In this document: in pieces, positions 1 through 9,224 of the stretch
How the letters are laid out: each line of letters starts with the position of its first letter
Numbering within the stretch: position 1 is the first letter of the stretch
Source: Aequorivita capsosiphonis DSM 23843
Lineage (GTDB): Bacteria; Bacteroidota; Bacteroidia; Flavobacteriales; Flavobacteriaceae
DNA length: 64,000 nucleotides
NCBI RefSeq assembly: GCF_000429125.1
Contig: NZ_AUBG01000002.1
Span: 186,001 to 250,000, forward strand
Direction: 5' to 3'
Program-made: the position numbers and the translations under genes
The notes under the pieces: generated by a model
Seen by the model: the letters and a program-made list of their open reading frames with translations, nothing else
Database searches by the model: none
What the model was told of the DNA's origin: nothing

Positions 1-399
1 AGTTTTGGTGCCGGATTCTAAAATCTGACTCGTGGCAACTTCCACCAGTTCCTGTTTTCGGGCGTTTAGGTTATTATTCCTATTGCGCTCAATGGACCAA
101 TGGCTGCGATAGTCTTTTCCGTTTACGCGGTATTCCACTTCGGCATAACAACTTTTCATATTGCGGGTCATAATCCCACCGTCATCTTCCAAAATTGAGT
201 TGCTAACGGTTTTATCCACTCGAGCAATCCGGTTGTACAGCGCCAAAGTAATAACATCCAATAACGTAGATTTCCCAGAACCCGTAGGACCGGTAATGGC
301 AAAAAGACCTGCTTCGGCCAAGATGCCGTCGCCAAAATCTACTTCGTGTTCGCCTTTTAGGGAATGTATATTTTCAAATCTTATTTTTAGAATTTTCAT
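1..399 (-). CDS. sbcC: SbcC exonuclease ATPase subunit, N-terminal part
   Basis: The first 133 residues of the large SMC-like subunit of the SbcCD (Mre11-Rad50 type) nuclease, which opens hairpins and processes DNA ends. The gene is cut by the window edge, so only the N-terminal ATPase lobe is visible. It opens with the family's typical start (I-x-F-x-N-I-H-S-L-K-G) and has a perfect Walker A, GPTGSGKST, at residues 37-45. It begins 3 nt after the stop of sbcD, so the two form an operon. The ATG at 399 is the only sensible start. The Q-loop, coiled coil and C-terminal lobe lie outside the window. Confidence 0.95.
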   Translation of the reverse strand, partial: MKILKIRFENIHSLKGEHEVDFGDGILAEAGLFAITGPTGSGKSTLLDVITLALYNRIARVDKTVSNSILEDDGGIMTRNMKSCYAEVEYRVNGKDYRSHWSIERNRNNNLNARKQELVEVATSQILESGTKT

Positions 400-402
400 A
401 AA

Positions 403-1605
403 CTATAGATTCAATTCTTGTAAAATTTCACGAAATGCGTTTTTTAATTCTTCTGTATTTTCCAGTCCGCTTTGCAACTCCAACTTTTTTTCAAACATCT
501 GCATCGGGGTAACATCGGCTACATCTGTGCCAACAGCAAAAGCGTCACTGGCGCCACGAACTAAGTTTTTAAAAACCAGCCGTGACTTTACGATTGCGAT
601 ATTTGCATTGGGTTGCGAATTGGTTAGCGCTTCAAAAGCTTGCCTTCTTTCCAAACTCTCGCTTTCTTCATTTACGATTATTTCGGCTAAGGAAATCAAC
701 GTGGTTTCTTCGGAATAGGCGTTTAACTTCTCCTCCACTTCTTGTAAACTCCCTTCAAAAGTGACCAAGTTTCTGTGTTTTGGAATGGGGACGATTTCAA
801 CATTAGTAATTTTATTATCAGATATTGTAATCACATTAATTTGCTTGCAATCCTCCTTTTCTGAAAAACTTAAAGAAACAGGAGATCCGCAATAATGGAT
901 GTTTTGCTCGTGCGAAATAACTTGGGGTTTGTGGATATGTCCTAATGCCACATAATCTGGAACTTCCTCAAACATACTAGCCTCTACCCCTGCTTGATTC
1001 CCTATTTGAATATCTCTTTCACTTTCTGAAACCTCGCTTCCCTGCACATATAAATGTCCCATTAAAATAAAAACCTGATCAGGATGATATTCGTCATAAT
1101 ACTTATTTACTGTTGAAAAATACGTGCGAAGTCCAGATTTTATCTGTTCAATTTTAGTGGCATAACTTTCCCCAGCAACCGACTTCCGGATATCCCGATC
1201 TTTTAGGAATGGAATTGCTGCCACAACTAATTTTTCATTGTTTTTTTCAACTTCTACAAACATTTCTGCGATCATTTCGGTAGCGCCGCCAATAACGCTA
1301 ACGTCGAACGCTTTTAACAGTTCTGCTGGGGCATTTAATACCGCTGGCGAATCGTGGTTTCCGCCAGTCAGGATAATTTTACAATCTAGATTTATCAGTT
1401 TTTTTAATAAATCATAATATTGTTTATACGCAGCTTGAGAAGGGTTTGCTTGGTCAAAAATATCGCCTGAAACTAAAAGTACGTCGATGTTTTCAGCTTT
1501 TATATATTCGATCATCCACTCAAAAAACAGCTCAAGATCTGGGCTTAAATCGTATTTATGAAGTTGTTTCCCGATATGCCAATCGGAGGTGTGAAGAATT
1601 TTCAT
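403..1605 (-). CDS. sbcD: SbcD exonuclease nuclease subunit
   Basis: Metallophosphoesterase subunit of SbcCD, the partner of the downstream SbcC ATPase. The 400 aa length is normal for the family. Metal-binding motifs are all present in order: D8-W-H10, GDIFD at 47-51, GNHDS at 82-86, then GHLY and GHIHKP further on. The C-terminal part is the usual SbcD capping region that contacts SbcC. A TATCTTTG promoter element lies 25 nt upstream of the ATG and no other gene precedes it, so it is probably the first gene of the sbcDC operon. Confidence 0.97.
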   Translation of the reverse strand: MKILHTSDWHIGKQLHKYDLSPDLELFFEWMIEYIKAENIDVLLVSGDIFDQANPSQAAYKQYYDLLKKLINLDCKIILTGGNHDSPAVLNAPAELLKAFDVSVIGGATEMIAEMFVEVEKNNEKLVVAAIPFLKDRDIRKSVAGESYATKIEQIKSGLRTYFSTVNKYYDEYHPDQVFILMGHLYVQGSEVSESERDIQIGNQAGVEASMFEEVPDYVALGHIHKPQVISHEQNIHYCGSPVSLSFSEKEDCKQINVITISDNKITNVEIVPIPKHRNLVTFEGSLQEVEEKLNAYSEETTLISLAEIIVNEESESLERRQAFEALTNSQPNANIAIVKSRLVFKNLVRGASDAFAVGTDVADVTPMQMFEKKLELQSGLENTEELKNAFREILQELNL

Positions 1606-1629
1606 TGGATAGGTTTATTGTGAAAGATT

Positions 1630-1637
1630 CAAAGATA
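1630..1637 (-). promoter_or_regulatory. -7 promoter element of sbcDC
   Basis: TATCTTTG on the minus strand, a match to the Bacteroidota TAnnTTTG -7 consensus, 25 nt upstream of the sbcD ATG. No clear TTTG -33 box at the usual 19-21 nt spacing. Confidence 0.55.
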
Positions 1638-1699
1638 GGACTTTTTAAAAAGTAGTTTTTGCGGAATCCCGTAATATGTGGAATTGTTTGTTGTGAGAT

Positions 1700-1735
1700 G
1701 TCGGTTCTCGGTTGTGGGTTGTCGGTTCTCGGTTG
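1700..1735. repeat. 15-bp direct repeat, period 21
   Basis: The 15-mer GTCGGTTCTCGGTTG occurs at 1700-1714 and again at 1721-1735, separated by GTGGGTT-like sequence. It lies outside genes. Similar TCGGTTCTCGG strings are, from memory, common intergenic repeats in flavobacterial genomes; this was not checked here. Confidence 0.75.
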
Positions 1736-1861
1736 AGAGTAGTAAGAACGAGAGTAAATAAATCTAGGTTGGCACATATTAACCTCGTTTTTTCTTGAAT
1801 TCTCAGGGTATAATTTAAGTCAGACTAGGTTGTTGGCTAGCCCTGGAACACGAATAGATAT

Positions 1862-1896
1862 AAAAAAAGCCAAAACAGTTTTTAAGCTGTTCTGGC
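1862..1896 (-). terminator. intrinsic terminator after carbonic anhydrase gene
   Basis: Stem 1869-1878 / 1887-1896 (GCCAAAACAG against CTGTTCTGGC, one G-U pair) with an 8-nt loop. Read on the minus strand it is followed by a run of seven T (1862-1868), about 60 nt past the stop of the gene at 1954. Confidence 0.85.
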
Positions 1897-1953
1897 CCTG
1901 GGAGAGTTAAAAATAATAATTTCAATAACATCTATCTAATTGAAAAGGGGATT

Positions 1954-2709
1954 CTAGTTTAACCAATCTACTTTTCCAGTTTCTAAATTATAAACCGCAC
2001 CTACAATTTTAATTTCACCTTTATATTCCATTTCTTTTAAAATAGGGCTGTTTTTTCTGATGTTGCTAATAGTATTTTTTACATTACTATGATTGGCCAT
2101 TTCTACGAATTCAAGGTTTCCTGAAGTTCTATCTCCCTTATAATCAACCATTGCAACTGCTGGCTTTATTTTTTGTAGCATGGGAGTAATATTTCCCAAT
2201 TTAACATCGTCTACAGCCGCTCTCACAGCGCCACAATGATTGTGTCCCATAACCAAAACAAGTTTTGAGCCTGAAACGGCACATGCAAATTCCATACTTC
2301 CGAGAATATCCTCATTGGCAAAATTACCGGCTACACGTGCAACAAAAATATCTCCAATACCTCTATCGAATACATCTTCTACAGGAACTCTACTGTCAAC
2401 ACAAGACAAAATTACGGCCTCGGGAAACTGTCCAGAAACACTGTTTTTTACTTGTTTTGAGTGATTTCTTGCGGTGAGATTATTATTTATAAATCTTGTA
2501 TTTCCATCTGCAAGGGATTTTATAACATCATCTGGCGATAAAGCTTCTTGCTGCTTTTGACTTAAAACTTCACCAACCAAAACAGTTGTTGGCTCTTCGG
2601 CCATAACATCAAGTTTTGCTACGTCTTTGTCTGATTTTTGCCCTTGCATACAGCCTGTGAAGGACATAAGTGCAATTGCGATTGCTGAAATTTTAATTGT
2701 TGTTTTCAT
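1954..2709 (-). CDS. beta-class carbonic anhydrase, periplasmic lipoprotein
   Basis: Interconverts CO2 and bicarbonate. A lipoprotein signal with lipobox FTGC places the lipidated cysteine at C20, so the enzyme should be membrane-anchored outside the cytoplasm, unlike housekeeping Can. The zinc site of the beta class is complete: C103-x-D105-x-R107 and H156-x-x-C159 (GHNHCGA). At 251 aa the length is about 220 aa of enzyme plus a signal and spacer. It starts 42 nt after the stop of the serine hydrolase gene and has its own terminator, so the two could be co-transcribed. Confidence 0.93.
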   Translation of the reverse strand: MKTTIKISAIAIALMSFTGCMQGQKSDKDVAKLDVMAEEPTTVLVGEVLSQKQQEALSPDDVIKSLADGNTRFINNNLTARNHSKQVKNSVSGQFPEAVILSCVDSRVPVEDVFDRGIGDIFVARVAGNFANEDILGSMEFACAVSGSKLVLVMGHNHCGAVRAAVDDVKLGNITPMLQKIKPAVAMVDYKGDRTSGNLEFVEMANHSNVKNTISNIRKNSPILKEMEYKGEIKIVGAVYNLETGKVDWLN

Positions 2710-2751
2710 AATAAGTTGGTTTTAATGGTTTATATAAAATTTGGTTAATAA

Positions 2752-3954
2752 TTATTTTTGATATTCCCGAATCGCCACGTGGCACGCATCCCTAATATCT
2801 AAGCCCAGATCAAAGACACTTTCGTTGCCAGTAGCGGGATCAATCCTTATAAAATTGGCTGACATCAAGACGGTTATTCCTGTGTCTGGATTATACCTTA
2901 AGGAGGATATATAACTTAGATGGGCGCCATTATGCCCATAGCCCAAACCCTCGTCATAAACCAAGCCCAAGCCATACACGCCGTGGCCTCCATCTGCGGG
3001 TAACATTTCTTTCATTAAGGCTACGTTTGATGCGTTTACTCCGGCATTTCCCGTTAATAGCAATTGCATCCACCTTGTGATGTCTTTTGGTGTGGAGACT
3101 ATATTGCCCTCTGTTACATGTATTGACATATTATCTTGTGAAGTTTCTTCGGTTTCTTCGCCTTTAATGTACAAGTAGGAATTTATGTACGGCGTCCTCA
3201 TTTCCAAATCGCTACCCTTCCAAGCACTATACGTTCCTGTTAATCCTAAAGGAGTGGTAAATTTTTGCTCTATAAATTCACTATAACTAATCCCAGAAAC
3301 TACCTCAATTATTTTCCCCAGAATATTATAGCCTGTATTTGAATAGAAAAAACCTTTCCCAGGAACCGCTGCGCTCAATTGGTGCTCTGCATTTATCGCC
3401 ACCAATTCCTCAAAAGTAAAAGTGTGCTGATTGTCTTGGCTCCTAACGTAATCTTCATACTTCATACCTGCGTATGGTGCATTGACAGATTCAGGAATTT
3501 TATTATTGGTAACGTCAAAAACGCCTGATCTATGTTGTAATAACTGCTTAATGGTGATTTGATTTCTGTAAGGAATATCATAAGCTGGAATATTGGGAAT
3601 ATACTCACTTATAAAATCGTCAATGTTTAAAGCTTCTTCTTGCTGAAGTAACATGACGGCAGCAGCGGTAAAGGTTTTAGATATACTGGCCACTCTAAAG
3701 TGGGATTCTGGAAGTGGATTAGGCGTTATATTACTTGAGGCCATATAGGTTCCGTTTGGACCATCGATATAAACAAAAACTCCCGCTTTATCTATATCCC
3801 ATTTTTCGTTAAAATTATTGTAAACACTATCCGCTAGATGCTGCAAGGAATCCTGAACATCTCTTTTATCACCACCATTATCATCTTTATTGCAAGAAAT
3901 GGAAGTTGCGCTGAGGCTTAGAATTACTGCAATTAGTAGTATTTTAATATCCAT
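2752..3954 (-). CDS. serine hydrolase, beta-lactamase/PBP4-like lipoprotein
   Basis: Class C beta-lactamase-fold serine hydrolase (Pfam Beta-lactamase family). Seen: lipoprotein signal with the cysteine at C21 (SISC), nucleophile motif S90-I-S-K93, second motif Y204-S-N206, and third motif H341-N-G343 in place of KTG, as in many esterases and D-aminopeptidases of this family. The 400 aa length fits. Exported and probably attached to the outer or inner membrane. The substrate cannot be read from sequence: peptidoglycan peptides, D-amino-acid peptides or esters are all possible. Preceded by a 517-bp non-coding region. Confidence 0.9.
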   Translation of the reverse strand: MDIKILLIAVILSLSATSISCNKDDNGGDKRDVQDSLQHLADSVYNNFNEKWDIDKAGVFVYIDGPNGTYMASSNITPNPLPESHFRVASISKTFTAAAVMLLQQEEALNIDDFISEYIPNIPAYDIPYRNQITIKQLLQHRSGVFDVTNNKIPESVNAPYAGMKYEDYVRSQDNQHTFTFEELVAINAEHQLSAAVPGKGFFYSNTGYNILGKIIEVVSGISYSEFIEQKFTTPLGLTGTYSAWKGSDLEMRTPYINSYLYIKGEETEETSQDNMSIHVTEGNIVSTPKDITRWMQLLLTGNAGVNASNVALMKEMLPADGGHGVYGLGLVYDEGLGYGHNGAHLSYISSLRYNPDTGITVLMSANFIRIDPATGNESVFDLGLDIRDACHVAIREYQK

Positions 3955-4471
3955 AATTTGAGTTTTATTATGATTACGTTTTTTTTAGGTTACAATCTTA
4001 CTTTTCGAAGGTTGATGCTTAAAAAACCATCACGTGGTTTCATTATATTTTAGTTATAATTGATTTTTATATCTCAGTCTTTAAACAAGTTTATTTTTGA
4101 GTTTATTTCATAAAACAAACATTTTTATTGCATTAATATTAAATTTTTAACCATAAATATTTATTTAGTTGCTAAATTATATGATTTATTAGTTCTATGA
4201 AATAAGTAAGCCTACGTATGGTGTAAGTAGATCTACGTACTTCTATGTTTTACTTTTCTGAATGGTTTTAGGAAGATTGTAAATCATCATCGACTGAAAT
4301 AACTAAGAAGCTATAGGACTTGGGTTGGGGTTATAATTGGCTCCTGTTTTAGTAAGAAATAAAAAAAATGCGATCCCCAGTGGATCGCATTTTAGTTGAT
4401 GGTTTATATGATTTGCTTAAAAAAAGTTCGGCATTCAAAAAACTTTAAGATACGAATGCGAGCGTTTCTAT
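3955..4471. other. AT-rich intergenic region
   Basis: 517 bp with no supportable gene. It holds the terminator of the response-regulator operon (4365-4393) and a small element with CTACGTA repeated at 4212-4218 and 4233-4239 around the palindrome AGTAGATCTACT-like core. The remainder, about 3960-4200, is very AT-rich and should contain the promoter of the serine hydrolase, but no clean TAnnTTTG was found. Confidence 0.65.
4365..4393 (-). terminator. bidirectional-type terminator of response-regulator operon
   Basis: Perfect 12-bp stem 4365-4376 / 4382-4393 (AAAATGCGATCC) with a 5-nt loop and A/T runs on both sides. On the minus strand it sits about 80 nt past the stop at 4472. Confidence 0.88.
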
Positions 4472-5143
4472 CTACTGAAGAATACCATTTTCTGAAGCAA
4501 ATTTATATAGTGAAACGGTGTTTCCATCTATGTTCAGTTTTCTGAAAATGTTACGGCGATGGGTTTGTACGGTGAAGATAGAAAGAAAAAGGCGCTTCGC
4601 TATTTCCTTGGAATTATAACCTTTGCAGACCATTTGAATCACCTCGGCTTCACGTTTGGTGAGGTTGTATTTTTTTAGAAATTCGTCTAGATAGGTAAAC
4701 TCATTGGGATCTTCTTCGGTATTTTTAGAAAAGTCTGGGAAGGCTGTTTTACCTTCCACTACTTCCAAAATTGTAACCGCTATTGTATCTAACCCGTCAG
4801 ACTTTAGAATATATCCATGAGCACCCGAAAGAGCACATTGGTCCGCGAGCTGTTTAGAAAAATAAGATGTTAGCACCAAAACCTGAAGCTTGAGGTTCAT
4901 TGCTTTTATGTCTTCCAAAACCTGCAATCCATTTTTGCCAGGCATATTCAAATCTAAAAGCAAGACATCGGCATCTGCCAAACAGGAAGATTGCATTAAC
5001 CCATTTCCATTTTTAAAGGTAGCCATAATGCTAAAACTTTCGCTCTTCTCCAGAACCTCGGTAATTCCACTTATAATGAGCGGATGATCGTCTGCAATGA
5101 TAACCTTTATTTTAGTTGGATGAGGATCAGTGGGTTTATGCAT
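4472..5143 (-). CDS. NarL/LuxR-family response regulator
   Basis: Two-component response regulator. Residues 12-130 form a receiver domain with the acidic pair D18-D19, phospho-acceptor D64 (LLLDLNMPG) and the conserved lysine in YILKSDG. Residues about 155-220 are a LuxR/GerE helix-turn-helix (LTKREAEVIQ, then SKEIAKRLFLS and VQTHRRNIFRKL). The partner is the histidine kinase immediately upstream (42 nt between the genes), whose HisKA_3 type normally pairs with NarL-type regulators. Targets are unknown. Confidence 0.95.
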   Translation of the reverse strand: MHKPTDPHPTKIKVIIADDHPLIISGITEVLEKSESFSIMATFKNGNGLMQSSCLADADVLLLDLNMPGKNGLQVLEDIKAMNLKLQVLVLTSYFSKQLADQCALSGAHGYILKSDGLDTIAVTILEVVEGKTAFPDFSKNTEEDPNEFTYLDEFLKKYNLTKREAEVIQMVCKGYNSKEIAKRLFLSIFTVQTHRRNIFRKLNIDGNTVSLYKFASENGILQ

Positions 5144-5185
5144 GTAAATTTTGGTTTTATAGTTAATGCGTTTAGTTGCATGGAA

Positions 5186-7423
5186 TTAAACAGAAATTTT
5201 CTCCTCGGTGATTTTCACTATGGGAAGTTCTGCAAGAATAAAAGTTCCTTTATTATCGCTGCCATTTATTTCAATAGTTCCATTTAGATATTCCACATTA
5301 CTTTTAATTGTTTTAAGCCCCATGCCACTGCTATTAGTGGATCCACTCATTCCTTTTCCGTTGTCTTCAATATATATAGTTACGGAATTTTCCAGTTCAA
5401 CAACTTGCAAAAGCACGTGGCTTGCTTGTGCGTGTTTAATGATGTTATTCATCACCTCTTGAACTATGCGATATATAGTGAGTGAAAACTCCTCGCTCCA
5501 AGTACTGGTGTCATCAAGGCCTTCCAAAATCTCTTCTACCTTTAGTTTTTGGGAAGTGTTAACCGCGTTCACCAAATCGTGAATGGCAGGTTTTAATCCA
5601 TACTTTTCAAGGGCAATTGGCATCAGCGTGTGACTTATATTCCGTACGCTTTCGCTGATATCGGCTAAAATCTTTTGAGTTGTATCCAGCTTTTTTTCGG
5701 CATGACTACCTGTCTTAAAAACATCGCGCTGAATTTGTTTTAAATTCAATATTGCAATGGAAAGCATAGAGCCAGCTTCGTCGTGAAGTTTATGGGCAAT
5801 TTTCTTTCGCTCTTGCTGTTCTGCGTCCTTTAAGGTTTTAGTTAGGCTTAAACGATGCTGTTGACTCAAATTCGTGATATGTGCCTGATGGCGTTCTTTT
5901 AACTGTCTTCGGCGTAACCATAAAAATACGGTTGCAATTAACAAAATGAGAACAACACCACCGAAAATAAAAAGAGCGCGTTGCCTAGCGAGTTTTTCCT
6001 TTTTCTTTTGGAGCGCCAATTCCATATCTCGCTTTTCCAATTCATATTCGGTCTCTATTTTTAGAGTGTTAACCTTTTCACTTATAGTAAATAGTGTTTT
6101 TTCCAGTTCTAGCTCTTCTGTTTGGAAGTGAAGTGCTTTTTCAAAATTTCCTTCTTCCGTGTATAGGGTCTTCAAATACCCGTAAAGTTCCTTTAAACTT
6201 CTACTTTCACGATGACTTTTTTCTAATATTTCTTTAGCGGCTAAAAGATATTCCTCGGCTTTATTCCAATTTTGTTGTTTTAAAGCTGACTTCCCCAAAA
6301 TTGCTAATGAAGTAGCGGCAGGGCGTTCTGCTCCTATTTTATTTCGTAATTCATAAGCTTTCAGTAAACGTTTATCTGCTTCGGCATAATTCTCTGTGAT
6401 TACCAAAAAGTTTCCATAATTATGGTTTGCAAAAGCAATTCCCCCTAAATCTGAAGCCTTTTCGAAATATTGAATACCTTGCTCATAAAGTGTATCCAAA
6501 TCATTATATTCTCCCTTTCCACAATAAACGGTGGCCATATTTACACTGGTTAGCCCCATAGACTTATAGTTTTTAATAATCTTCCCTAAATCGAGGCTGT
6601 TTCTGTAATATTTGAGTGCTTTGTCATATTCCCCAGCATTTTTAAATGCAATGCCCAAGTTGTTGTAGGCCCTCAGAAGGCCAAGAGTGTCTTGGTTTTT
6701 TTCCGTTAATCGTATTACTTTAAAGTGAACTTTAACGGCCTCATCAAATTTTGTTAAGCGGGAAAGGGTGTTGGCATGGTTAATGTAAATGTTGGAAAGT
6801 AGCGAATTGTTTTTGCTGCCTTCCGCCAAACTTATTGCTTTTTCACTTAAAAATAAACTCTTTAAGTGATTACCGCGTTCAGCATTTAAGATGCTAAAAC
6901 GATTATATAGTTCTGCTAAGCGATCCCTATCCTGTGGATTAAAACCTTCTTCGGCTTTAATGGATTTTTCTATAAGATCTTCCGCTTTATTAAAGTTCCC
7001 AGTTGTAATAAACTCTCTACCCAAATTACCTAATCCCGTAGCTTTTCCCTTTTTATAGGAAATTTCATCCGCTAACTGAATGGCAAGCGAATCGAAATGC
7101 GAAGCTTTTAAAGGGTCTCTACTCTGAAAGTAAACGTTTCCGAAGGCAATATAACTATCTACTTCCCCTTCTTTTTCGTCTTTATCTTTATAATACGCTA
7201 AAGCCGCATCAATATCTTTAATCGCTTTTTCACGATTATTTTTTTTATAGAGAAGCGCTCTTTCCAATTGAAATTTGGCCTTTTTTGCCGGCGCCCTTTC
7301 ATTTTCAATAAGTACGGAGATACTATCTATTTTTGATTGTCCGAATCCTTTTATACAGGAAAAAATGATTCCAGAAAAGACGAGGATTCTTAAAACATGG
7401 GAAGAAGAAAAGGTAAAAAACAA
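5186..7423 (-). CDS. TPR-containing sensor histidine kinase (HisKA_3 type)
   Basis: 745 aa sensor kinase. Order seen: hydrophobic N-terminal signal ending near Q29; TPR repeats from about 45 to 435, expected in the periplasm; coiled coil about 440-482; one membrane span about 484-504; a second coiled coil; HisKA_3 dimerisation domain with phospho-acceptor H547 in HKLHDEAG; HATPase_c with N-box N660, DNGKG at 687-691 and a GMGLKTI loop at 700-706. The assigned start is TTG and no in-frame ATG exists nearby, so the exact N-terminus is uncertain. This TPR-kinase architecture is frequent in Bacteroidota. It forms an operon with the response regulator at 4472-5143. Confidence 0.93.
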   Translation of the reverse strand: MFFTFSSSHVLRILVFSGIIFSCIKGFGQSKIDSISVLIENERAPAKKAKFQLERALLYKKNNREKAIKDIDAALAYYKDKDEKEGEVDSYIAFGNVYFQSRDPLKASHFDSLAIQLADEISYKKGKATGLGNLGREFITTGNFNKAEDLIEKSIKAEEGFNPQDRDRLAELYNRFSILNAERGNHLKSLFLSEKAISLAEGSKNNSLLSNIYINHANTLSRLTKFDEAVKVHFKVIRLTEKNQDTLGLLRAYNNLGIAFKNAGEYDKALKYYRNSLDLGKIIKNYKSMGLTSVNMATVYCGKGEYNDLDTLYEQGIQYFEKASDLGGIAFANHNYGNFLVITENYAEADKRLLKAYELRNKIGAERPAATSLAILGKSALKQQNWNKAEEYLLAAKEILEKSHRESRSLKELYGYLKTLYTEEGNFEKALHFQTEELELEKTLFTISEKVNTLKIETEYELEKRDMELALQKKKEKLARQRALFIFGGVVLILLIATVFLWLRRRQLKERHQAHITNLSQQHRLSLTKTLKDAEQQERKKIAHKLHDEAGSMLSIAILNLKQIQRDVFKTGSHAEKKLDTTQKILADISESVRNISHTLMPIALEKYGLKPAIHDLVNAVNTSQKLKVEEILEGLDDTSTWSEEFSLTIYRIVQEVMNNIIKHAQASHVLLQVVELENSVTIYIEDNGKGMSGSTNSSGMGLKTIKSNVEYLNGTIEINGSDNKGTFILAELPIVKITEEKISV

Positions 7424-7812
7424 TACGCTAATAATTAAGGTTAATATCGAAATTAAGCTATGATTTTTACCTAAATAGATAGAGGAATCATAAGTATTTA
7501 TGGATATAAAGATAGATAAATCGTTCTAACATCAAAATAAAATGTTAATTTCTTAGAAAACACTTTTAAATAAAAACGTACTAATCTCTTATCCAGAATG
7601 ATACTATTTTTTTCCAAACACATTTACAATAAGTTTTGATTTTTTAACTGAACAGGGTTTAGGAATTTTAGATTAATATTTGCCTAAGCTGAAGTGTTTA
7701 GGCTATCAGACAACTTTGATTATAAATGATTAGCATAAACTTCTCGCCAAATTGGATTATACAAAAAATGCGACCCAATTAAGTCGCATTTTAAGTTTCT
7801 TTAGTTCCAATT
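7424..7812. other. intergenic region upstream of the kinase operon
   Basis: 389 bp. Contains a TATCTTTA -7-like element on the minus strand near 7508-7515, a plausible kinase promoter, and the alcohol dehydrogenase terminator at 7765-7792. Nothing else recognised. Confidence 0.6.
7765..7792 (-). terminator. terminator of alcohol dehydrogenase gene
   Basis: Perfect 10-bp stem 7765-7774 / 7783-7792 (AAAATGCGAC) with an 8-nt loop, followed on the minus strand by T-rich sequence, 20 nt past the stop at 7813. Confidence 0.85.
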
Positions 7813-8868
7813 TTATTCTTTCAACGAAGCCATATCAATCACAAAACGATATTTTACATCGCCTTTAACTACGCGGTCATAAGCTTCATTTATGTCTTTT
7901 ATATCAATCATTTCAATATCTGATACAATATTATGCGCTCCACAAAAATCGAGCATTTTCTGCGTTTCTTTAATTCCGCCGATCAACGAACCTGAAATTC
8001 TTTTTCTGCCTCTTATAAGTCCGCCACCGTGAAAAGGATCTAAAGGTTCAATGGCACCCACCAGTACCATAGTGGCATCGTATTTTAAGAGTGCGATATA
8101 GGGATCCATTCTATGGCCGACGGGAATGGTGTTTAGAATAAAATCGAAGGAATTTTTATGTTTTTTCATTTCCGCTTCGTCATTACTTATAAGGACTTCG
8201 TGGGCTCCAAGCTTTTTGGCATCTTCAGCTTTTGAAGGGGAAGTAGTAATCATGACCACATTGGCTCCTAGTGCGTTTGCAAATTTAACCCCCATATGTC
8301 CCAAACCGCCGAGACCGATAACACCTACCTTATCTCCTTTCTTTACGTTCCAATGTTTTAACGGGGACCAAGTGGTTATTCCAGCACACAACAAGGGCGC
8401 GGCCGCTGCGGCTTCGATATTCTCTGGAATACGGAGGATAAATTCTTTGTCAACCACAATTTGCGTAGCGTAACCGCCGTAAGTTCTTTCTCCTTTTAAG
8501 TATTTGTCTTCACTGTTATATGTGAAAGTGGCGCCTTTATCACAAAGTTGCTCTAAATCTTTTTTGCATTGCTCACATTCTTGGCAAGAATCTACCATGC
8601 ACCCTACCCCAACTAAATCACCTTCCTTAAAGTTCTTTACATTTTGTCCAACTTTAGAAATGCGACCAATAATTTCGTGACCGGGCACCACAGGATATTT
8701 TGAGCCACCCCATTCGTTTCGGACCGTATGGATGTCGCTATGGCAAACCCCACAAAATGAGATTTCTAGTTTCACATCATTTTCACCAACTTCCCTACGT
8801 TTTATATCTAGCGGTTTTAAAGGTTCTTTTTCGCTAATTGCGCCGTATGCTTTTGTTGTTATTGCCAT
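7813..8868 (-). CDS. zinc-dependent NAD(P) alcohol dehydrogenase, YahK/cinnamyl-type
   Basis: Medium-chain zinc alcohol/aldehyde reductase. The catalytic zinc ligands are C42 (GVCHSD), H64-E65 (GHE) and C161; the structural zinc site is C95, C98, C101 and C109. The Rossmann motif GLGGLG is at 185-190 and the second strand is followed by TTSPSK, a pattern typical of NADPH preference. The length of 351 aa matches E. coli YahK, a broad-substrate aldehyde reductase. Single gene with its own terminator. Confidence 0.93.
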   Translation of the reverse strand: MAITTKAYGAISEKEPLKPLDIKRREVGENDVKLEISFCGVCHSDIHTVRNEWGGSKYPVVPGHEIIGRISKVGQNVKNFKEGDLVGVGCMVDSCQECEQCKKDLEQLCDKGATFTYNSEDKYLKGERTYGGYATQIVVDKEFILRIPENIEAAAAAPLLCAGITTWSPLKHWNVKKGDKVGVIGLGGLGHMGVKFANALGANVVMITTSPSKAEDAKKLGAHEVLISNDEAEMKKHKNSFDFILNTIPVGHRMDPYIALLKYDATMVLVGAIEPLDPFHGGGLIRGRKRISGSLIGGIKETQKMLDFCGAHNIVSDIEMIDIKDINEAYDRVVKGDVKYRFVIDMASLKE

Positions 8869-9224
8869 TGATTTATAGGTTTTTGATTTTCGTTTTTGAT
8901 GAAAAATGAATATAATTACTTAAAGATCCGTAAAGATATTTACACAAGTATCTTAATTGGGTTAAGGCAGTGTTAATACTCAAAGCTTTCTTAAAGTATT
9001 GAAAAACCGATCATTTTATCATGAACCTCTGTTAATTAATCTATTAAGCTATGAGTATCCTGAATGCGTCTTCAGTCCAATGAGAGCTTACATCACAGGG
9101 GTTATAAAGTTTAGCCAAAAGCGCTATAACGAAATGTGAAAATAAATTTTACAATAAACTTCCTGCCTAGCTTTGTACTATTATTAACTGGCTTCATCAT
9201 AAATGTTGCCCCAAAAAAAATGTC
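8869..9224. other. divergent intergenic region
   Basis: 356 bp between divergently transcribed genes at 7813-8868 (minus) and 9225-9866 (plus). It holds the promoter of the beta-barrel gene (9168-9175). No gene found in it. Confidence 0.6.
9168..9175 (+). promoter_or_regulatory. -7 promoter element of the beta-barrel gene
   Basis: TAGCTTTG matches TAnnTTTG, 49 nt upstream of the ATG at 9225. The -33 region is not a clear TTTG. Confidence 0.6.

Larger units (their letters stand above)
1606..1953. other. intergenic region with short repeat, promoter and terminator
   Basis: 348 bp between sbcD and the carbonic anhydrase gene. It holds the sbcD promoter, a short duplicated sequence (1700-1735) and the terminator of the carbonic anhydrase transcript (1869-1896). 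No convincing gene: the open frame at 1556-1777 covers the repeat and overlaps sbcD in another frame. Confidence 0.7.

Noticed and set aside
1556-1777. 73-aa open frame over the short repeat
   Set aside because: Its composition comes from the repeated GGTTCTCGG sequence and it overlaps sbcD in another frame; no start signal or homology pattern.
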